Shown here in pieces: positions 42,846 to 51,073 of a stretch of DNA of 64,000 nt. Under the pieces are notes generated by a model. That model was not told where the DNA came from. It made no database searches and saw only the letters and a program-made list of their open reading frames with translations. The stretch is from Hyphomonadaceae bacterium UBA5336 (GTDB lineage Bacteria > Pseudomonadota > Alphaproteobacteria > Caulobacterales > Hyphomonadaceae): assembly GCA_002408125.1 (NCBI GenBank), contig DHQO01000041.1, positions 62,001 to 126,000 of the forward strand. Reading direction: 5' to 3'. The position numbers were made by a program, and so were the translations under genes. Position 1 is the first letter of the stretch. The number at the start of each line of letters is the position of its first letter.

Positions 42846-42889
42846 CCCAATGACCTCGCGTCAGTTCGGCCCGTGACTTCGCGTCAGGC

Positions 42890-43420
42890 TCAGGCCGCAG
42901 CGATTTCCGCCGCCATCACGCGCGAGACGGCGTTGACCACCGCGCCGATGCGGATGGAGGCCTGGATCTGCTCGCTGGTCATGCCGTGCTTGCGCAGGAC
43001 CCCTTCATGGGAATCCAGGCACATGCCGCAGCCGTTCACCGCCGAGATGGCTGTGCAGTAAAGCTCGAAATCGGCCTTCTCGATGCCCGGTGCGCCGATG
43101 ACATTCATCCGCAGCTTGGCCGGCAGGGTGGCGTAGACCTCGTTGGAGATGAGGTGCGTGGCGCGGTAATAGACATTGTTCATGCCCATGATCGCGGCGG
43201 CGGCCTTGGCGGCATTGATGGCTTCCGGGCTGAGCTTGCCATCCACTTCGCCATTGATGGCCTTGACCACATCGGGCTGGCCAACGGCATAGGCGCAGGC
43301 GAGATAGCAGCCATATTTCTGCTGGTCGGTGAGGATGGTCTCGTTCAGCAGCGAACCGAGATTGAGTTTCAGGTCCTTGGCATAGTCGGGCAGGGCCGAC
43401 TTCAGGGTGTCGATGGACAT
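42890..43420 (-). CDS. ahpD: Alkyl hydroperoxide reductase AhpD (carboxymuconolactone decarboxylase fold)
   Basis: 176 residues, as in mycobacterial AhpD. Reduces oxidised AhpC. The catalytic set of the family is visible: Glu119, Cys131-Gly-Met-Cys134 (NGCGMCLDSHE) and His138. AAAGGAAA precedes the ATG. It is the last gene of the ahpC operon; a different gene has been placed between it and ahpC. Confidence 0.95.
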   Translation of the reverse strand: MSIDTLKSALPDYAKDLKLNLGSLLNETILTDQQKYGCYLACAYAVGQPDVVKAINGEVDGKLSPEAINAAKAAAAIMGMNNVYYRATHLISNEVYATLPAKLRMNVIGAPGIEKADFELYCTAISAVNGCGMCLDSHEGVLRKHGMTSEQIQASIRIGAVVNAVSRVMAAEIAAA

Positions 43421-43423
43421 CCT

Positions 43424-43915
43424 CTAGTTTCCTTTTTCGTGAATTCGGATCGCCTCATCGATCAGGCGTTTGAATTGGGAGCGATTCTTCCGAGCATACC
43501 GAAGTGCCATCCGATCCACCCAGTCGGGTAAGTTTTGGCCGGCATTGAACTCTTCGATTTGGATGTTGTCATTACAGGCATATCCAAGGTCATAGGTGGC
43601 CGCGATATAGGCGCCATCGAGCGGGTGTGGCTCTTCATCGTACACTTCGAGCCATACTTGGCGGTCATGTCCAACGGCCTGTGCAACCAGCACAAGATTG
43701 GCAATCGGGGCCATCTCCATTTGACGAAAGGCAAAAATAACATCCGCAACTTGGGGTTTGAGATTGAATAGAGCTTGGTTTAGGCCGCCATTCAGCACAT
43801 TCCCGTGGAAGTTCATCGCCAAACTGAATGCGTGCTCTTCAGGCGAACTTGCATAATCCAACGCGCACACCAGCGGGTCTGGCAGACGTGGACGATCCTT
43901 AAGTGGGTCGAACAT
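43424..43915 (-). CDS. DUF4375/DMP19-like protein inserted between ahpC and ahpD
   Basis: 163 residues, cytoplasmic. The segment FHGNVLNGGLNQALFNLKPQVADVIFAFRQM recalls the NGGFxQYFxN core of the DUF4375/DMP19 group, which occurs in immunity-like proteins; this is a weak match. Base composition is visibly richer in A+T than both neighbours, and codon use differs, suggesting later arrival. ATG 43915 has GGGGGA 5-10 bases ahead; the TTG at 43927 is less likely. Its stop is 3 bases before the ahpD ATG, so expression is probably tied to the peroxide operon. Function unknown. Confidence 0.6.
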   Translation of the reverse strand: MFDPLKDRPRLPDPLVCALDYASSPEEHAFSLAMNFHGNVLNGGLNQALFNLKPQVADVIFAFRQMEMAPIANLVLVAQAVGHDRQVWLEVYDEEPHPLDGAYIAATYDLGYACNDNIQIEEFNAGQNLPDWVDRMALRYARKNRSQFKRLIDEAIRIHEKGN

Positions 43916-43973
43916 GTTTTCCCCCAATCACCTGCCCGCGACATTGCACGGGCAGGCGGTGGGAAGAAACCTT

Positions 43974-44528
43974 TTAAGCGGCCAGCACTTCGCCGCCGAC
44001 CGGGCGGTTGCACGGGCACAGCTCGTCGGTCTGAAGCGCGTCGAGCACGCGCAGGGTGTCCTGCGGGTTGCGGCCGACATTCAGGTTGGTGACGTAGACG
44101 TGCTGGATGACATTGTGCGGATCGACGACATAGGTCGCGCGATAGGCCACGCCTTCTTCCGGGTTGCGCACGCCAAGGCCATCGACGAGCGAGCCGTTGG
44201 TGTCGGCAAACTGCCAGATCGGCAGGTTGGCGAGATCGGCATGATCGCGGCGCCAGGCCAGCTTGGTGAACTCATTGTCGGTCGAGCCGCCGATGACGAC
44301 TGCGTCGCGGTCTTCGAACTCACCGGCCAGGCGAGCGAACTCGGCAATCTCGGTCGGGCACACGAAGGTGAAGTCCTTCGGGTAGAAGAAGATGACCTTC
44401 CACTTGCCTTCGAAGCTGTCGGCGGTGATGGGCTCGAAGGCGCTTTCGCCGTTTTCTTCATGATACATGAATTTCGGCTTCACGCCGGTGATTTTGAAGT
44501 CGGGAAGCTTATCGCCAATACCGAGCAT
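43974..44528 (-). CDS. ahpC: Alkyl hydroperoxide reductase AhpC (three-cysteine peroxiredoxin)
   Basis: 184 residues. Reduces hydroperoxides. Peroxidatic Cys57 in FTFVCPTE; two C-terminal cysteines Cys171 and Cys173 (LCPCNRP). This Cys-x-Cys arrangement is that of mycobacterial AhpC, which is reduced by AhpD rather than AhpF; ahpD in the same operon agrees. AGGAG lies 9 bases ahead of the ATG. Transcription begins in the region shared with oxyR, so it is probably under OxyR control. Confidence 0.96.
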   Translation of the reverse strand: MLGIGDKLPDFKITGVKPKFMYHEENGESAFEPITADSFEGKWKVIFFYPKDFTFVCPTEIAEFARLAGEFEDRDAVVIGGSTDNEFTKLAWRRDHADLANLPIWQFADTNGSLVDGLGVRNPEEGVAYRATYVVDPHNVIQHVYVTNLNVGRNPQDTLRVLDALQTDELCPCNRPVGGEVLAA

Positions 44529-44644
44529 GTGGGGAACTCCTGGAGGAAGAATGTTGCGAGTGAACTGTACGCCTTATTGCAGCATACGTTCCCTAGGTGC
44601 TGCGGTGCGACATTGGAAGCAAATTGATATTCTACGAATGAGGT

Positions 44645-44659
44645 ATAGATTATCTCTAT
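44645..44659. promoter_or_regulatory. OxyR-type half-operator overlapping the oxyR start codon
   Basis: ATAG at 44645-44648 and CTAT at 44656-44659 are separated by exactly seven bases, as in one half of the OxyR recognition sequence (ATAG-n7-CTAT-n7-ATAG-n7-CTAT). The second half seven bases upstream is only partial (ATTG at 44623-44626). The box lies between divergent oxyR and ahpC and includes the first bases of the oxyR start codon, so it could serve autoregulation and ahpC activation. Confidence 0.5.
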
Positions 44660-45572
44660 GCATATGCCGACGCTTCGACAGCTCCAGTTTTTTGACGCCC
44701 TGGCCCGGACGGGATCCTTCTCGCGGGCGGCGGAAACCTGCCATGTGACCCAGCCCACCCTGTCGGCTGCGATCAAGGAACTGGAGGCGCTCCTGCAGGT
44801 CCAGCTTGTCGAACGCGAGGCGCGCGGGGCATCGCTGACCCATGCTGGCGAGGAGGTGGCCGCCCGCGCCCGGACAGTGCTGGCCGAGACGCAGGACCTG
44901 GTCGCCGCCGCTCATGAGGCCGGCAAGCCGCTCTCGAGCGCGTTCCGGCTCGGCGCCATTCCCACCGTCGCGCCTTATGTTCTGCCCAAGATCCTGCCCA
45001 AGCTGCGCGAGGCCTATCCGGACCTGAAGCTTTATCTGCGCGAGGACATGACCGAGCGCCTTCTGGAAGGCGTGCGCGCGCGCGAGCTGGACGCGGCGCT
45101 GATCGCGCTGCCCTGGGATGCGCCGGGCATTGAGACCGAGCCGCTCGCCGAGGACGAGTTTCTCTTCATCGCGCCGAAATCCCACCCGCTGGCGGCCAAG
45201 AACGGGCTCGATCCGGAGGATCTCGCGGAGGCAGATGTGCTGTTGCTGGAAGACGGCCACTGCCTGCGCGACCATGCCCTGTCGGTGTGCTCGCTGCCCA
45301 CACGGGCGAAATCCACCGAGGTGTCGGCGACCTCGCTTCAGACGCTGGTGCATATGGTAGCGGGCGGGCTCGGCGTGTCGCTGGTGCCGCGCCTTGCCGC
45401 CGATGCCGGCGTGACGGCGGGCACCGATGTCAGCCTGCGGCCCTTCACCCATCCTCTGATCGGGCGCACCATCGGCCTCGCCTGGCGGGCCGGCTCGCCG
45501 CGCAAGGGCGAGGCCCGGCTGATCGGCGAGGTTGTCCGCGAGTCGCTCAAGGGCGGTCTTGTTCCCGTGTAA
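44658..45572 (+). CDS. oxyR: Hydrogen-peroxide-sensing LysR-family regulator OxyR
   Basis: 304 residues. N-terminal winged-helix domain (TLRQLQFFDALARTGSFSRAAETCHVTQPTLSAAIKELE) and a LysR effector domain. Identity as OxyR rests on Cys202 and Cys211 in GHCLRDHALSVC, matching the redox pair Cys199/Cys208 of Escherichia coli OxyR in both motif and spacing. Divergent from ahpC-ahpD, its expected target. ATG 44658 or the ATG two codons later; no clear ribosome site precedes either. The 3' end overlaps the opposite membrane gene by 26 bases. Confidence 0.96.
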   Translation: MHMPTLRQLQFFDALARTGSFSRAAETCHVTQPTLSAAIKELEALLQVQLVEREARGASLTHAGEEVAARARTVLAETQDLVAAAHEAGKPLSSAFRLGAIPTVAPYVLPKILPKLREAYPDLKLYLREDMTERLLEGVRARELDAALIALPWDAPGIETEPLAEDEFLFIAPKSHPLAAKNGLDPEDLAEADVLLLEDGHCLRDHALSVCSLPTRAKSTEVSATSLQTLVHMVAGGLGVSLVPRLAADAGVTAGTDVSLRPFTHPLIGRTIGLAWRAGSPRKGEARLIGEVVRESLKGGLVPV

Positions 45573-47202
45573 GCGGGCAGATCTGCCAGGCGGTGTAGGC
45601 ATCGGAAAAGCTGGTCGGCAGTATCTGGCAGCCCGGGGCTGCAATCGACAGATCCGGATGGCGCGCACGGACGGCTTCCAGCGCCATTTCGGCGGTGTAG
45701 GCATCATAAACGGCGGTCGCATCGTCGCGCCCGATGCGCCGGGGCCAGCAATGGATCAGATAGATCGGCCCGGCCTGGGCCTCGATCGCCGCATCGATGC
45801 GCGGGCGGTAGTTCTCCAGGAAGGGCTCGCTCCAGTCCTGCGGGTCGATATGGGTGATCCGCGCTTCGGGGAAAGCGGTGGTGGTGAAGGCAGCCGGGAA
45901 CTCGCTTGCGATCAGGATCAGCGCGTCGTCATAGTCGAACATTTCCGGGCGTTCGATGCTGACATAGGGTTCGGTGGCGCTCTTCCAGGACATGCGGCGC
46001 GTGGTTTCCGGCGAGATGGTCAGCACCAGTAGAGCGGTAACCCCGCCAGTCAGAAGCACTCCCGCGAGCCCTTTCGGCCAGGCGAGGCCGAGGCTCTGCA
46101 GCAGGGTCCAGGCCATCAGCGGCGCCAGCAGCCAGGCCGCCAGCGCATAGCGCATGATCGCAAACAGGCCGAGCCAGACGAAGATTAGCACCAGAAGGCT
46201 CACAGCCAGCGCCAGGCCGGCGCGCTCGGGCGCGTCATGCGTGCCGCGCAGGAATTGCCGCGCCCGGCCGACCATACCCAGAGCGGCGAGATAGCCGATG
46301 CCGAGGCGCAGGTCGCGGACCGGGGTCTCGTTGATCAGGAGGCCATTCCAGGATGCAAGGACCGGACGCCAGATCGTTTCGCCGATCGAGCCGGGCAGGT
46401 AGCGTGTGTCGCGCGCGGCCTCCAGCGGGGCTTCCGCGCCAGGAAAGAGACCGGCGAACATGGGATAGACCGGATTGGCGAACTCCTGCCAGAGTACCCA
46501 CATCCATGGGCCCGCCAAGGCGAGAAAAGCGATGAGACCCGCGCCGGCGGCGATGAGTCCATGGCGCAGGCGCGCGCTCCAGCCGGGCGCCAGGATCAGA
46601 ACGAAGACGGCAAAGGCCGGCACATAGATGAGGTTGGTGAGCTTCAGGCCCGCCGCGCCGCCGACCAGAAGCGCGCCGAGGGCGAGAGATTTCAGGCTTA
46701 CCTGCCCGCCTGCGTCACGCGCCAGGACAAGCCACAGGCCGGTGATAAATGCCAGCGCGCCGAGATGGTCGTTGCGGATCGAGGCGAAGCTCGACCAGGC
46801 CGGGGCGCAGATGCAACCCAAAGCGGCGACAAACAGCGCGCCCTGCCAGCCCAGTGGCGCGCCGAGCACGCGCGACAGGCGGCGGGTCAGCCCGTGGAGT
46901 GCAGGCAGCAATGCGCCCTGTACAAGGCCAAGCAGGAAAGCCACCGCGGGGCCGGGCAGGTGTTCGATCAGCCACCAGACAAGGACATTCCAGGCTGGGT
47001 TCAGAAAGCTGTGCATCTCCGCCGGGGCGAGGTCGTGGTGCAGGCGCCCGTGCAGCGCCGACCAGCCATTGTGGAGATGGTAGTGCATCACGTCGAAGCC
47101 GGCATCGCGCGGCCAGATGGCCGAGAGCGCGCCGAAGGCAAGGAACCAGGCCGCCCAGGCCAGGCGCGCCTGTCGAGACGCGCTTGCATCCTGCCCGCGC
47201 AT
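45547..47202 (-). CDS. Large polytopic membrane protein, glycosyltransferase-like (putative)
   Basis: 551 residues with ten or more membrane segments and a soluble C-terminal domain of about 150 residues. The first periplasmic loop carries DAGFDVMHYHLHNGWSAL, with acidic and histidine residues that recall GT39/PMT-like polytopic transferases but without a clear Asp-Glu pair. No family can be assigned firmly. ATG 47202 is chosen because starts further upstream would run into trmB; only 17 bases separate the two divergent genes. Convergent with oxyR. Confidence 0.55.
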   Translation of the reverse strand: MRGQDASASRQARLAWAAWFLAFGALSAIWPRDAGFDVMHYHLHNGWSALHGRLHHDLAPAEMHSFLNPAWNVLVWWLIEHLPGPAVAFLLGLVQGALLPALHGLTRRLSRVLGAPLGWQGALFVAALGCICAPAWSSFASIRNDHLGALAFITGLWLVLARDAGGQVSLKSLALGALLVGGAAGLKLTNLIYVPAFAVFVLILAPGWSARLRHGLIAAGAGLIAFLALAGPWMWVLWQEFANPVYPMFAGLFPGAEAPLEAARDTRYLPGSIGETIWRPVLASWNGLLINETPVRDLRLGIGYLAALGMVGRARQFLRGTHDAPERAGLALAVSLLVLIFVWLGLFAIMRYALAAWLLAPLMAWTLLQSLGLAWPKGLAGVLLTGGVTALLVLTISPETTRRMSWKSATEPYVSIERPEMFDYDDALILIASEFPAAFTTTAFPEARITHIDPQDWSEPFLENYRPRIDAAIEAQAGPIYLIHCWPRRIGRDDATAVYDAYTAEMALEAVRARHPDLSIAAPGCQILPTSFSDAYTAWQICPLTREQDRP

Positions 47203-47219
47203 GTCCGAAACACCGCGCG

Positions 47220-47927
47220 ATGTCATCGCCTGAGACCAAACCATTACGCACCTTTGGCCGCCGAGCGGGGCGGCCCCTGTCTGCCAGACAACAGAGTTTG
47301 GTTGAGAACCTGTTGCCGCGCCTGAAGGTGCCGGTGGTGGACGATGTGGAGATCGCGTCGGATGCACTGTTTCCGGAGGCGTCCGAGATCTGGCTTGAGA
47401 TCGGCTTTGGCGGCGGGGAACACTTGGCTGGCCAGGCCGCGCGTCACCCGGATGTGGGGTTCATCGGATGCGAGCCCTTCATCGACGGCGTTGCCAAGCT
47501 GCTGACAGCGATCGAGGAAGACGGCCTCTCCAATATCCGCCTGCATGACAGTGATGCGCGCGAGGTGATCGCCGCCCTGCCATATGCCTGCCTCTCGCGC
47601 GTTTTCATCCTGTTCCCGGACCCGTGGCCGAAGGCGCGCCATCACAAGCGGCGTATCCTCCAGCCGGAATTTCTCGATGCCCTCGCCCGCATCCTGAAGT
47701 CCGGCGCGCGGGTGCGTTTTGCCACCGATGTGCGCTCCTATGCCGACCATGCGCTGGAGGTGTTTCTCGCCGATCCGCGCTATGACTGGCAGGTCGGGCG
47801 CGCCGATGACTGGCGCACTCCGCCGAGCGACCATCTGACAACCCGTTATGAGTCAAAGCGTTTGGGCGATATCGCGCCGGTCTGGTTCGATTTCTCTGTG
47901 AAGGGCGGCGGGCAGGCTGCCTCCTGA
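47220..47927 (+). CDS. trmB: tRNA (guanine-N7-)-methyltransferase
   Basis: 235 residues. Methylates G46 of tRNAs. SAM motif WLEIGFGGGEHLAGQA, then GCEPFIDGV, and the TrmB hallmark RVFILFPDPWPKARHHKRRIL, followed by GARVRFATDVRSYADH. The start at 47220 gives the conserved N-terminus LRTFGRRAGRPLSARQQ. Divergent from the membrane gene with only 17 bases between starts, so promoters must lie inside the opposite genes. Confidence 0.96.
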   Translation: MSSPETKPLRTFGRRAGRPLSARQQSLVENLLPRLKVPVVDDVEIASDALFPEASEIWLEIGFGGGEHLAGQAARHPDVGFIGCEPFIDGVAKLLTAIEEDGLSNIRLHDSDAREVIAALPYACLSRVFILFPDPWPKARHHKRRILQPEFLDALARILKSGARVRFATDVRSYADHALEVFLADPRYDWQVGRADDWRTPPSDHLTTRYESKRLGDIAPVWFDFSVKGGGQAAS

Positions 47928-48136
47928 GTGCGGAACCGTCACCGATTGAAACTGGGGTCCCGACCCTGGCGTCCCGACGGGATTCCCCGACCGCGCGAAG
48001 CCGGTAATTCTGCGATGGACGCGAATTCCCGCGGAGGGCATTGATTTGTCAGAGTGCAGACTGTCGCGAACCGACATTACACTTCCAATCGTCTTTTCGC
48101 TTGATTGATGTGTGAGCAGGGAATTGCCGAATCCGC

Positions 48137-48216
48137 TTGACGCTAGGTTGTGCACATGCGCATGTCAGGGGCATCGAATACGGTCGGTCTGAATGCCAAG
48201 ACCCCGTCGGACCGAC
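48137..48216 (+). promoter_or_regulatory. Probable cspA promoter and leader hairpin
   Basis: The 383-base gap between trmB and cspA has no gene. TTGACG at 48137-48142 is a good -35; the best -10 17 bases later (GCATGT) is weak. Downstream GTCGGTC at 48183-48189 pairs with GACCGAC at 48210-48216. A start near 48170 would give a leader of about 140 nt, consistent with the long structured 5' leaders of cold-shock messages. Confidence 0.4.
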
Positions 48217-48310
48217 GGTATGCTGACTTCCCCCCTCCGTATCGAAGACCCCGCGACCGCTTGCATGGTGCAGGCATATCGGCGCGGACAGACTATGGAA
48301 GGGTCCCATT

Positions 48311-48520
48311 ATGGCGACCGGCAAGGTAAAATGGTTTAACGACCAAAAAGGCTATGGCTTCATCAAACCCGATGAAGGTGGCCAGGACATTTTCGTCCAC
48401 ATCTCGGCGGTGGAGCGCTCCGGCCTTCGCTCGCTGCAGGAAGATCAGGCGATCCAGTATGAGCTCTATACTGATGAGCGCCGGGGCAAGACCTCCGCGG
48501 TGGATCTGAAAATCCTCTAG
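48311..48520 (+). CDS. Cold-shock domain protein (CspA family)
   Basis: 69 residues. Single-domain RNA/ssDNA-binding protein. RNP1-like KGYGFIKP and RNP2-like DIFVHISAVERSGL are complete, within an otherwise standard CspA chain (TGKVKWFNDQKG at the N-terminus). Monocistronic with a long leader and its own terminator. Which of several paralogues in the genome it is cannot be told. Confidence 0.95.
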   Translation: MATGKVKWFNDQKGYGFIKPDEGGQDIFVHISAVERSGLRSLQEDQAIQYELYTDERRGKTSAVDLKIL

Positions 48521-48597
48521 ACTGCGCACCGGCGGCGGAAATGGGGGTGACAAGCGCTCACTTTCTGCCTATCTAGGCGGCAAGTCGAAACATATCG

Positions 48598-48633
48598 GCG
48601 GCGGTTCCGGGAACGGGGCCGCCGCTTTTGTTT
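48598..48633 (+). terminator. Rho-independent terminator between cspA and rimP
   Basis: GCGGCGG at 48598-48604 pairs with CCGCCGC at 48619-48625; the loop contains a further TTCC/GGAA pair. TTTTGTTTA follows. It separates cspA from the rimP operon, whose start is only about 30 bases further on, so the rimP operon promoter must overlap the terminator region or read-through occurs. Confidence 0.85.
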
Positions 48634-48659
48634 ATCTCGCCCCCCAGGCAAAACCGCTA

Positions 48660-49262
48660 ATGATCGCACAAACGCAGCAGGAAAAACGTATTCTCGCGCT
48701 CGCGGAGCCCCTCGCTGAAGAGATGGGCCTGGAGATCGTGCGTGTGCGCATGACCGGCGGACGGCGCCCGGGCCTGCAGATCATGCTCGACCGGGCCGGC
48801 GGGACGCTCGCCGATGTCGAGGACTGTGCGAATTTTTCCCGCGCGCTCTCGCCGGCGCTCGATGCCGAAGACCCGATCTCGGGCGCCTTCGTGCTGGAGA
48901 TTTCCACGCCCGGTATCGACCGCCCGCTCACCCGCCCCGGCGATTTCGCCCGCTGGGAGGGTCATCTGGCGAAGGTGGAACTCGCCATGCCGCTCGACGG
49001 CCAACGCCGGTTTCGTGGCGTCATCCTTGGCGAGGATGCGGCTGGCGTGCATCTGGAAATGGAAGGCGAGGTGGAACTCACCGCCGGGGTCCACGAGATG
49101 ACCAGGGCCAGCCTGGTGCTGACCGACGCGCTGATCGACGAGGCCGCCGCCCGCGGGGGCCTGCCGCCCCAGCCCGATGATGACGAGTTTGCCGGTTTCG
49201 AAACAGACGAGACCGAAGATGAAGACAGTGACGATAAAGAAGAAAACGGAGCCGCGTCATGA
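48660..49262 (+). CDS. rimP: Ribosome maturation factor RimP
   Basis: 200 residues. Acts in late 30S assembly. Conserved blocks: PLAEEMGLEIVRVRMTGGRRPGLQIMLDR, VEDCANFSRALSPALDAEDPI and the strongly conserved LEISTPGIDRPLTRPGDFARW. The C-terminal 35 residues are acidic. Its stop overlaps the nusA start by four bases (ATGA). First gene of the rimP-nusA-ylxR-infB run. Confidence 0.96.
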   Translation: MIAQTQQEKRILALAEPLAEEMGLEIVRVRMTGGRRPGLQIMLDRAGGTLADVEDCANFSRALSPALDAEDPISGAFVLEISTPGIDRPLTRPGDFARWEGHLAKVELAMPLDGQRRFRGVILGEDAAGVHLEMEGEVELTAGVHEMTRASLVLTDALIDEAAARGGLPPQPDDDEFAGFETDETEDEDSDDKEENGAAS

Positions 49263-51073
49263 GTACAGTCGGAGTATCGGCCAACCGGCTTGAAATCCTC
49301 CAGATCGCCAAGGCGGTGGCTGAGGAAAAAGCTATCGACAAGTCCATCGTCATCGAGGCGATGCAGGAGGCCATCGAGAAGGCCGCCAAGTCGCGCTATG
49401 GCCAGGACCATGATATCCGCGCGATCATCGATCCGGAAACCGGCGAGCAGTCGCTCTGGCGCATTCAGACCGTGGTCACCGACGCCGAGATTGAGGACGA
49501 GGTTCAACAGATTACGCTGACCGATGCCAGGAAGCTCGATGCCAGCCTGGAGCTCGGCGACGAGATCAAGGAAGAGCTCCCGCCCTTCGATTTCGGCCGC
49601 GTCGCCGCGCAGACCGCCAAGCAGGTGATCATGCAGAAGGTGCGCGATGCCGAGCGCGAGCGCCAGTTCAACGAATACAAGGACCGCGAAGGCGAGATCA
49701 TCAACGGCGTCGTCAAGCGCGTGGAATATGGCCATGTGATCGTCGATCTCGGCCGCGCCGAGGCGATCATCCGCCGCAATGACGGTATTCCGCGCGAGAA
49801 TTTCCAGCCGAACGACCGCGTGCGCGCCTATCTCTACAAGGTCTCGCGCGAAGTGAAGGGCCCGCAGATCTTCCTCTCGCGCGCCCATCCGGACTTCATG
49901 ATCCGCCTGTTCGCCCAGGAAGTGCCTGAGGTCTATGAAGGCACCATCGAGATTAAGGCCTGCGCCCGGGACCCGGGCTCGCGCGCCAAGATCGGCGTGT
50001 TCTCCAACGACAATTCCATCGACCCGGTGGGTGCCTGTGTCGGTATGCGCGGCGCGCGCGTGCAGGCCGTGGTGTCGGAACTTTCCGGCGAGAAGATCGA
50101 CATCATTCCGTGGAGCCATGACGAGGCGACCTTCATCGTCAACGCCCTGCAGCCCGCGGAAGTCTCCAAGGTGGTGCTCGACGAGGATGAGCAGCGCGTG
50201 GAAGTCGTCGTCGCCGACGATCAGTTCCCGCTCGCCATCGGGCGGCGCGGCCAGAATGTGCGGCTCGCCTCCCAGCTCACCGGCTGGCAGATCGACCTGA
50301 TCACCGAGACGGCTGATTCCGAGCGCTACCAGAAGGAATTCCAGGAGCGCACCGAGCTCTTCATGCAGGCGCTCGATGCCGATGAGACCCTGGCCCAGCT
50401 GCTGGCCTCGGAAGGCTTTGAGTCAGTGGAAGAGATCGCGTATGTCGCGCCGGAAGACTTCATCCAGATTGAGGGCTTCGACGAGGATGTCGCCGACGAG
50501 ATCCAGGAGCGCGCCCGCGAATACCTGGAAAAACTCGCCATCGAGCAGGACAATCGCCGCCGCGAACTGGGCGTGGAAGACGCCGTCATGGAACTGCCGG
50601 GCATGACGCCGGGCTTTGCCGTGAAACTCGGCGAGGAAGGCGTGAAGTCGGTCGAAGACGTTGCCGGCCTCGTGCCCGACGACATTACCGGCTATCGCGA
50701 ACCGGGCCCGGACGGCAAGCCGGTCTGGGTCGAAGGCATCCTGAAGAAGGGCGAAATGCGCAAGGATGACGCCCAGCTCTTCATCATGCGCACGCGCGTG
50801 ACCGCCGGCTGGATCGAGCAGAAGGATCTTGAGGCGCTGGAAGCGGAAATGGCTGCCGCGCAGCTCGGCGAGGAAATGAACCTCACCGATGAAGAAAAAG
50901 CCCTGCTCGCCCTCGGCGAACTGGGCAGCGGCGACAACGATGCCGGCGAAACCCAGGATGTGTTCGCCGAGATGGACGAGGCCGAACTGGAAGCGGCGGC
51001 CGAGGATCTGGATTTCGATCTGGAAGCCCTGGCCGAGCTTGGGGAGGCGGATGATTCCGACGAGCGCGAATGA
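49259..51073 (+). CDS. nusA: Transcription termination/antitermination protein NusA
   Basis: 604 residues. Binds RNA polymerase and nascent RNA. N-terminal polymerase-binding domain, S1 domain (GEIINGVVKRVEYGHVIVDLGRAEAII), KH1/KH2 (RDPGSRAKIGVFSNDNSIDPVGACVGMRGARVQAVV; FPLAIGRRGQNVRLASQLTGW), then two C-terminal acidic repeats (about 350-500) as in alpha- and gammaproteobacterial NusA, and a long acidic tail. Overlaps rimP by 4 bases and the ylxR gene by 23. Confidence 0.97.
   Translation: MSTVGVSANRLEILQIAKAVAEEKAIDKSIVIEAMQEAIEKAAKSRYGQDHDIRAIIDPETGEQSLWRIQTVVTDAEIEDEVQQITLTDARKLDASLELGDEIKEELPPFDFGRVAAQTAKQVIMQKVRDAERERQFNEYKDREGEIINGVVKRVEYGHVIVDLGRAEAIIRRNDGIPRENFQPNDRVRAYLYKVSREVKGPQIFLSRAHPDFMIRLFAQEVPEVYEGTIEIKACARDPGSRAKIGVFSNDNSIDPVGACVGMRGARVQAVVSELSGEKIDIIPWSHDEATFIVNALQPAEVSKVVLDEDEQRVEVVVADDQFPLAIGRRGQNVRLASQLTGWQIDLITETADSERYQKEFQERTELFMQALDADETLAQLLASEGFESVEEIAYVAPEDFIQIEGFDEDVADEIQERAREYLEKLAIEQDNRRRELGVEDAVMELPGMTPGFAVKLGEEGVKSVEDVAGLVPDDITGYREPGPDGKPVWVEGILKKGEMRKDDAQLFIMRTRVTAGWIEQKDLEALEAEMAAAQLGEEMNLTDEEKALLALGELGSGDNDAGETQDVFAEMDEAELEAAAEDLDFDLEALAELGEADDSDERE

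Noticed and set aside
43424..43915. Toxin-antitoxin or phage immunity module
   Set aside because: The DMP19/DUF4375 resemblance is weak and no toxin-like partner lies beside it.
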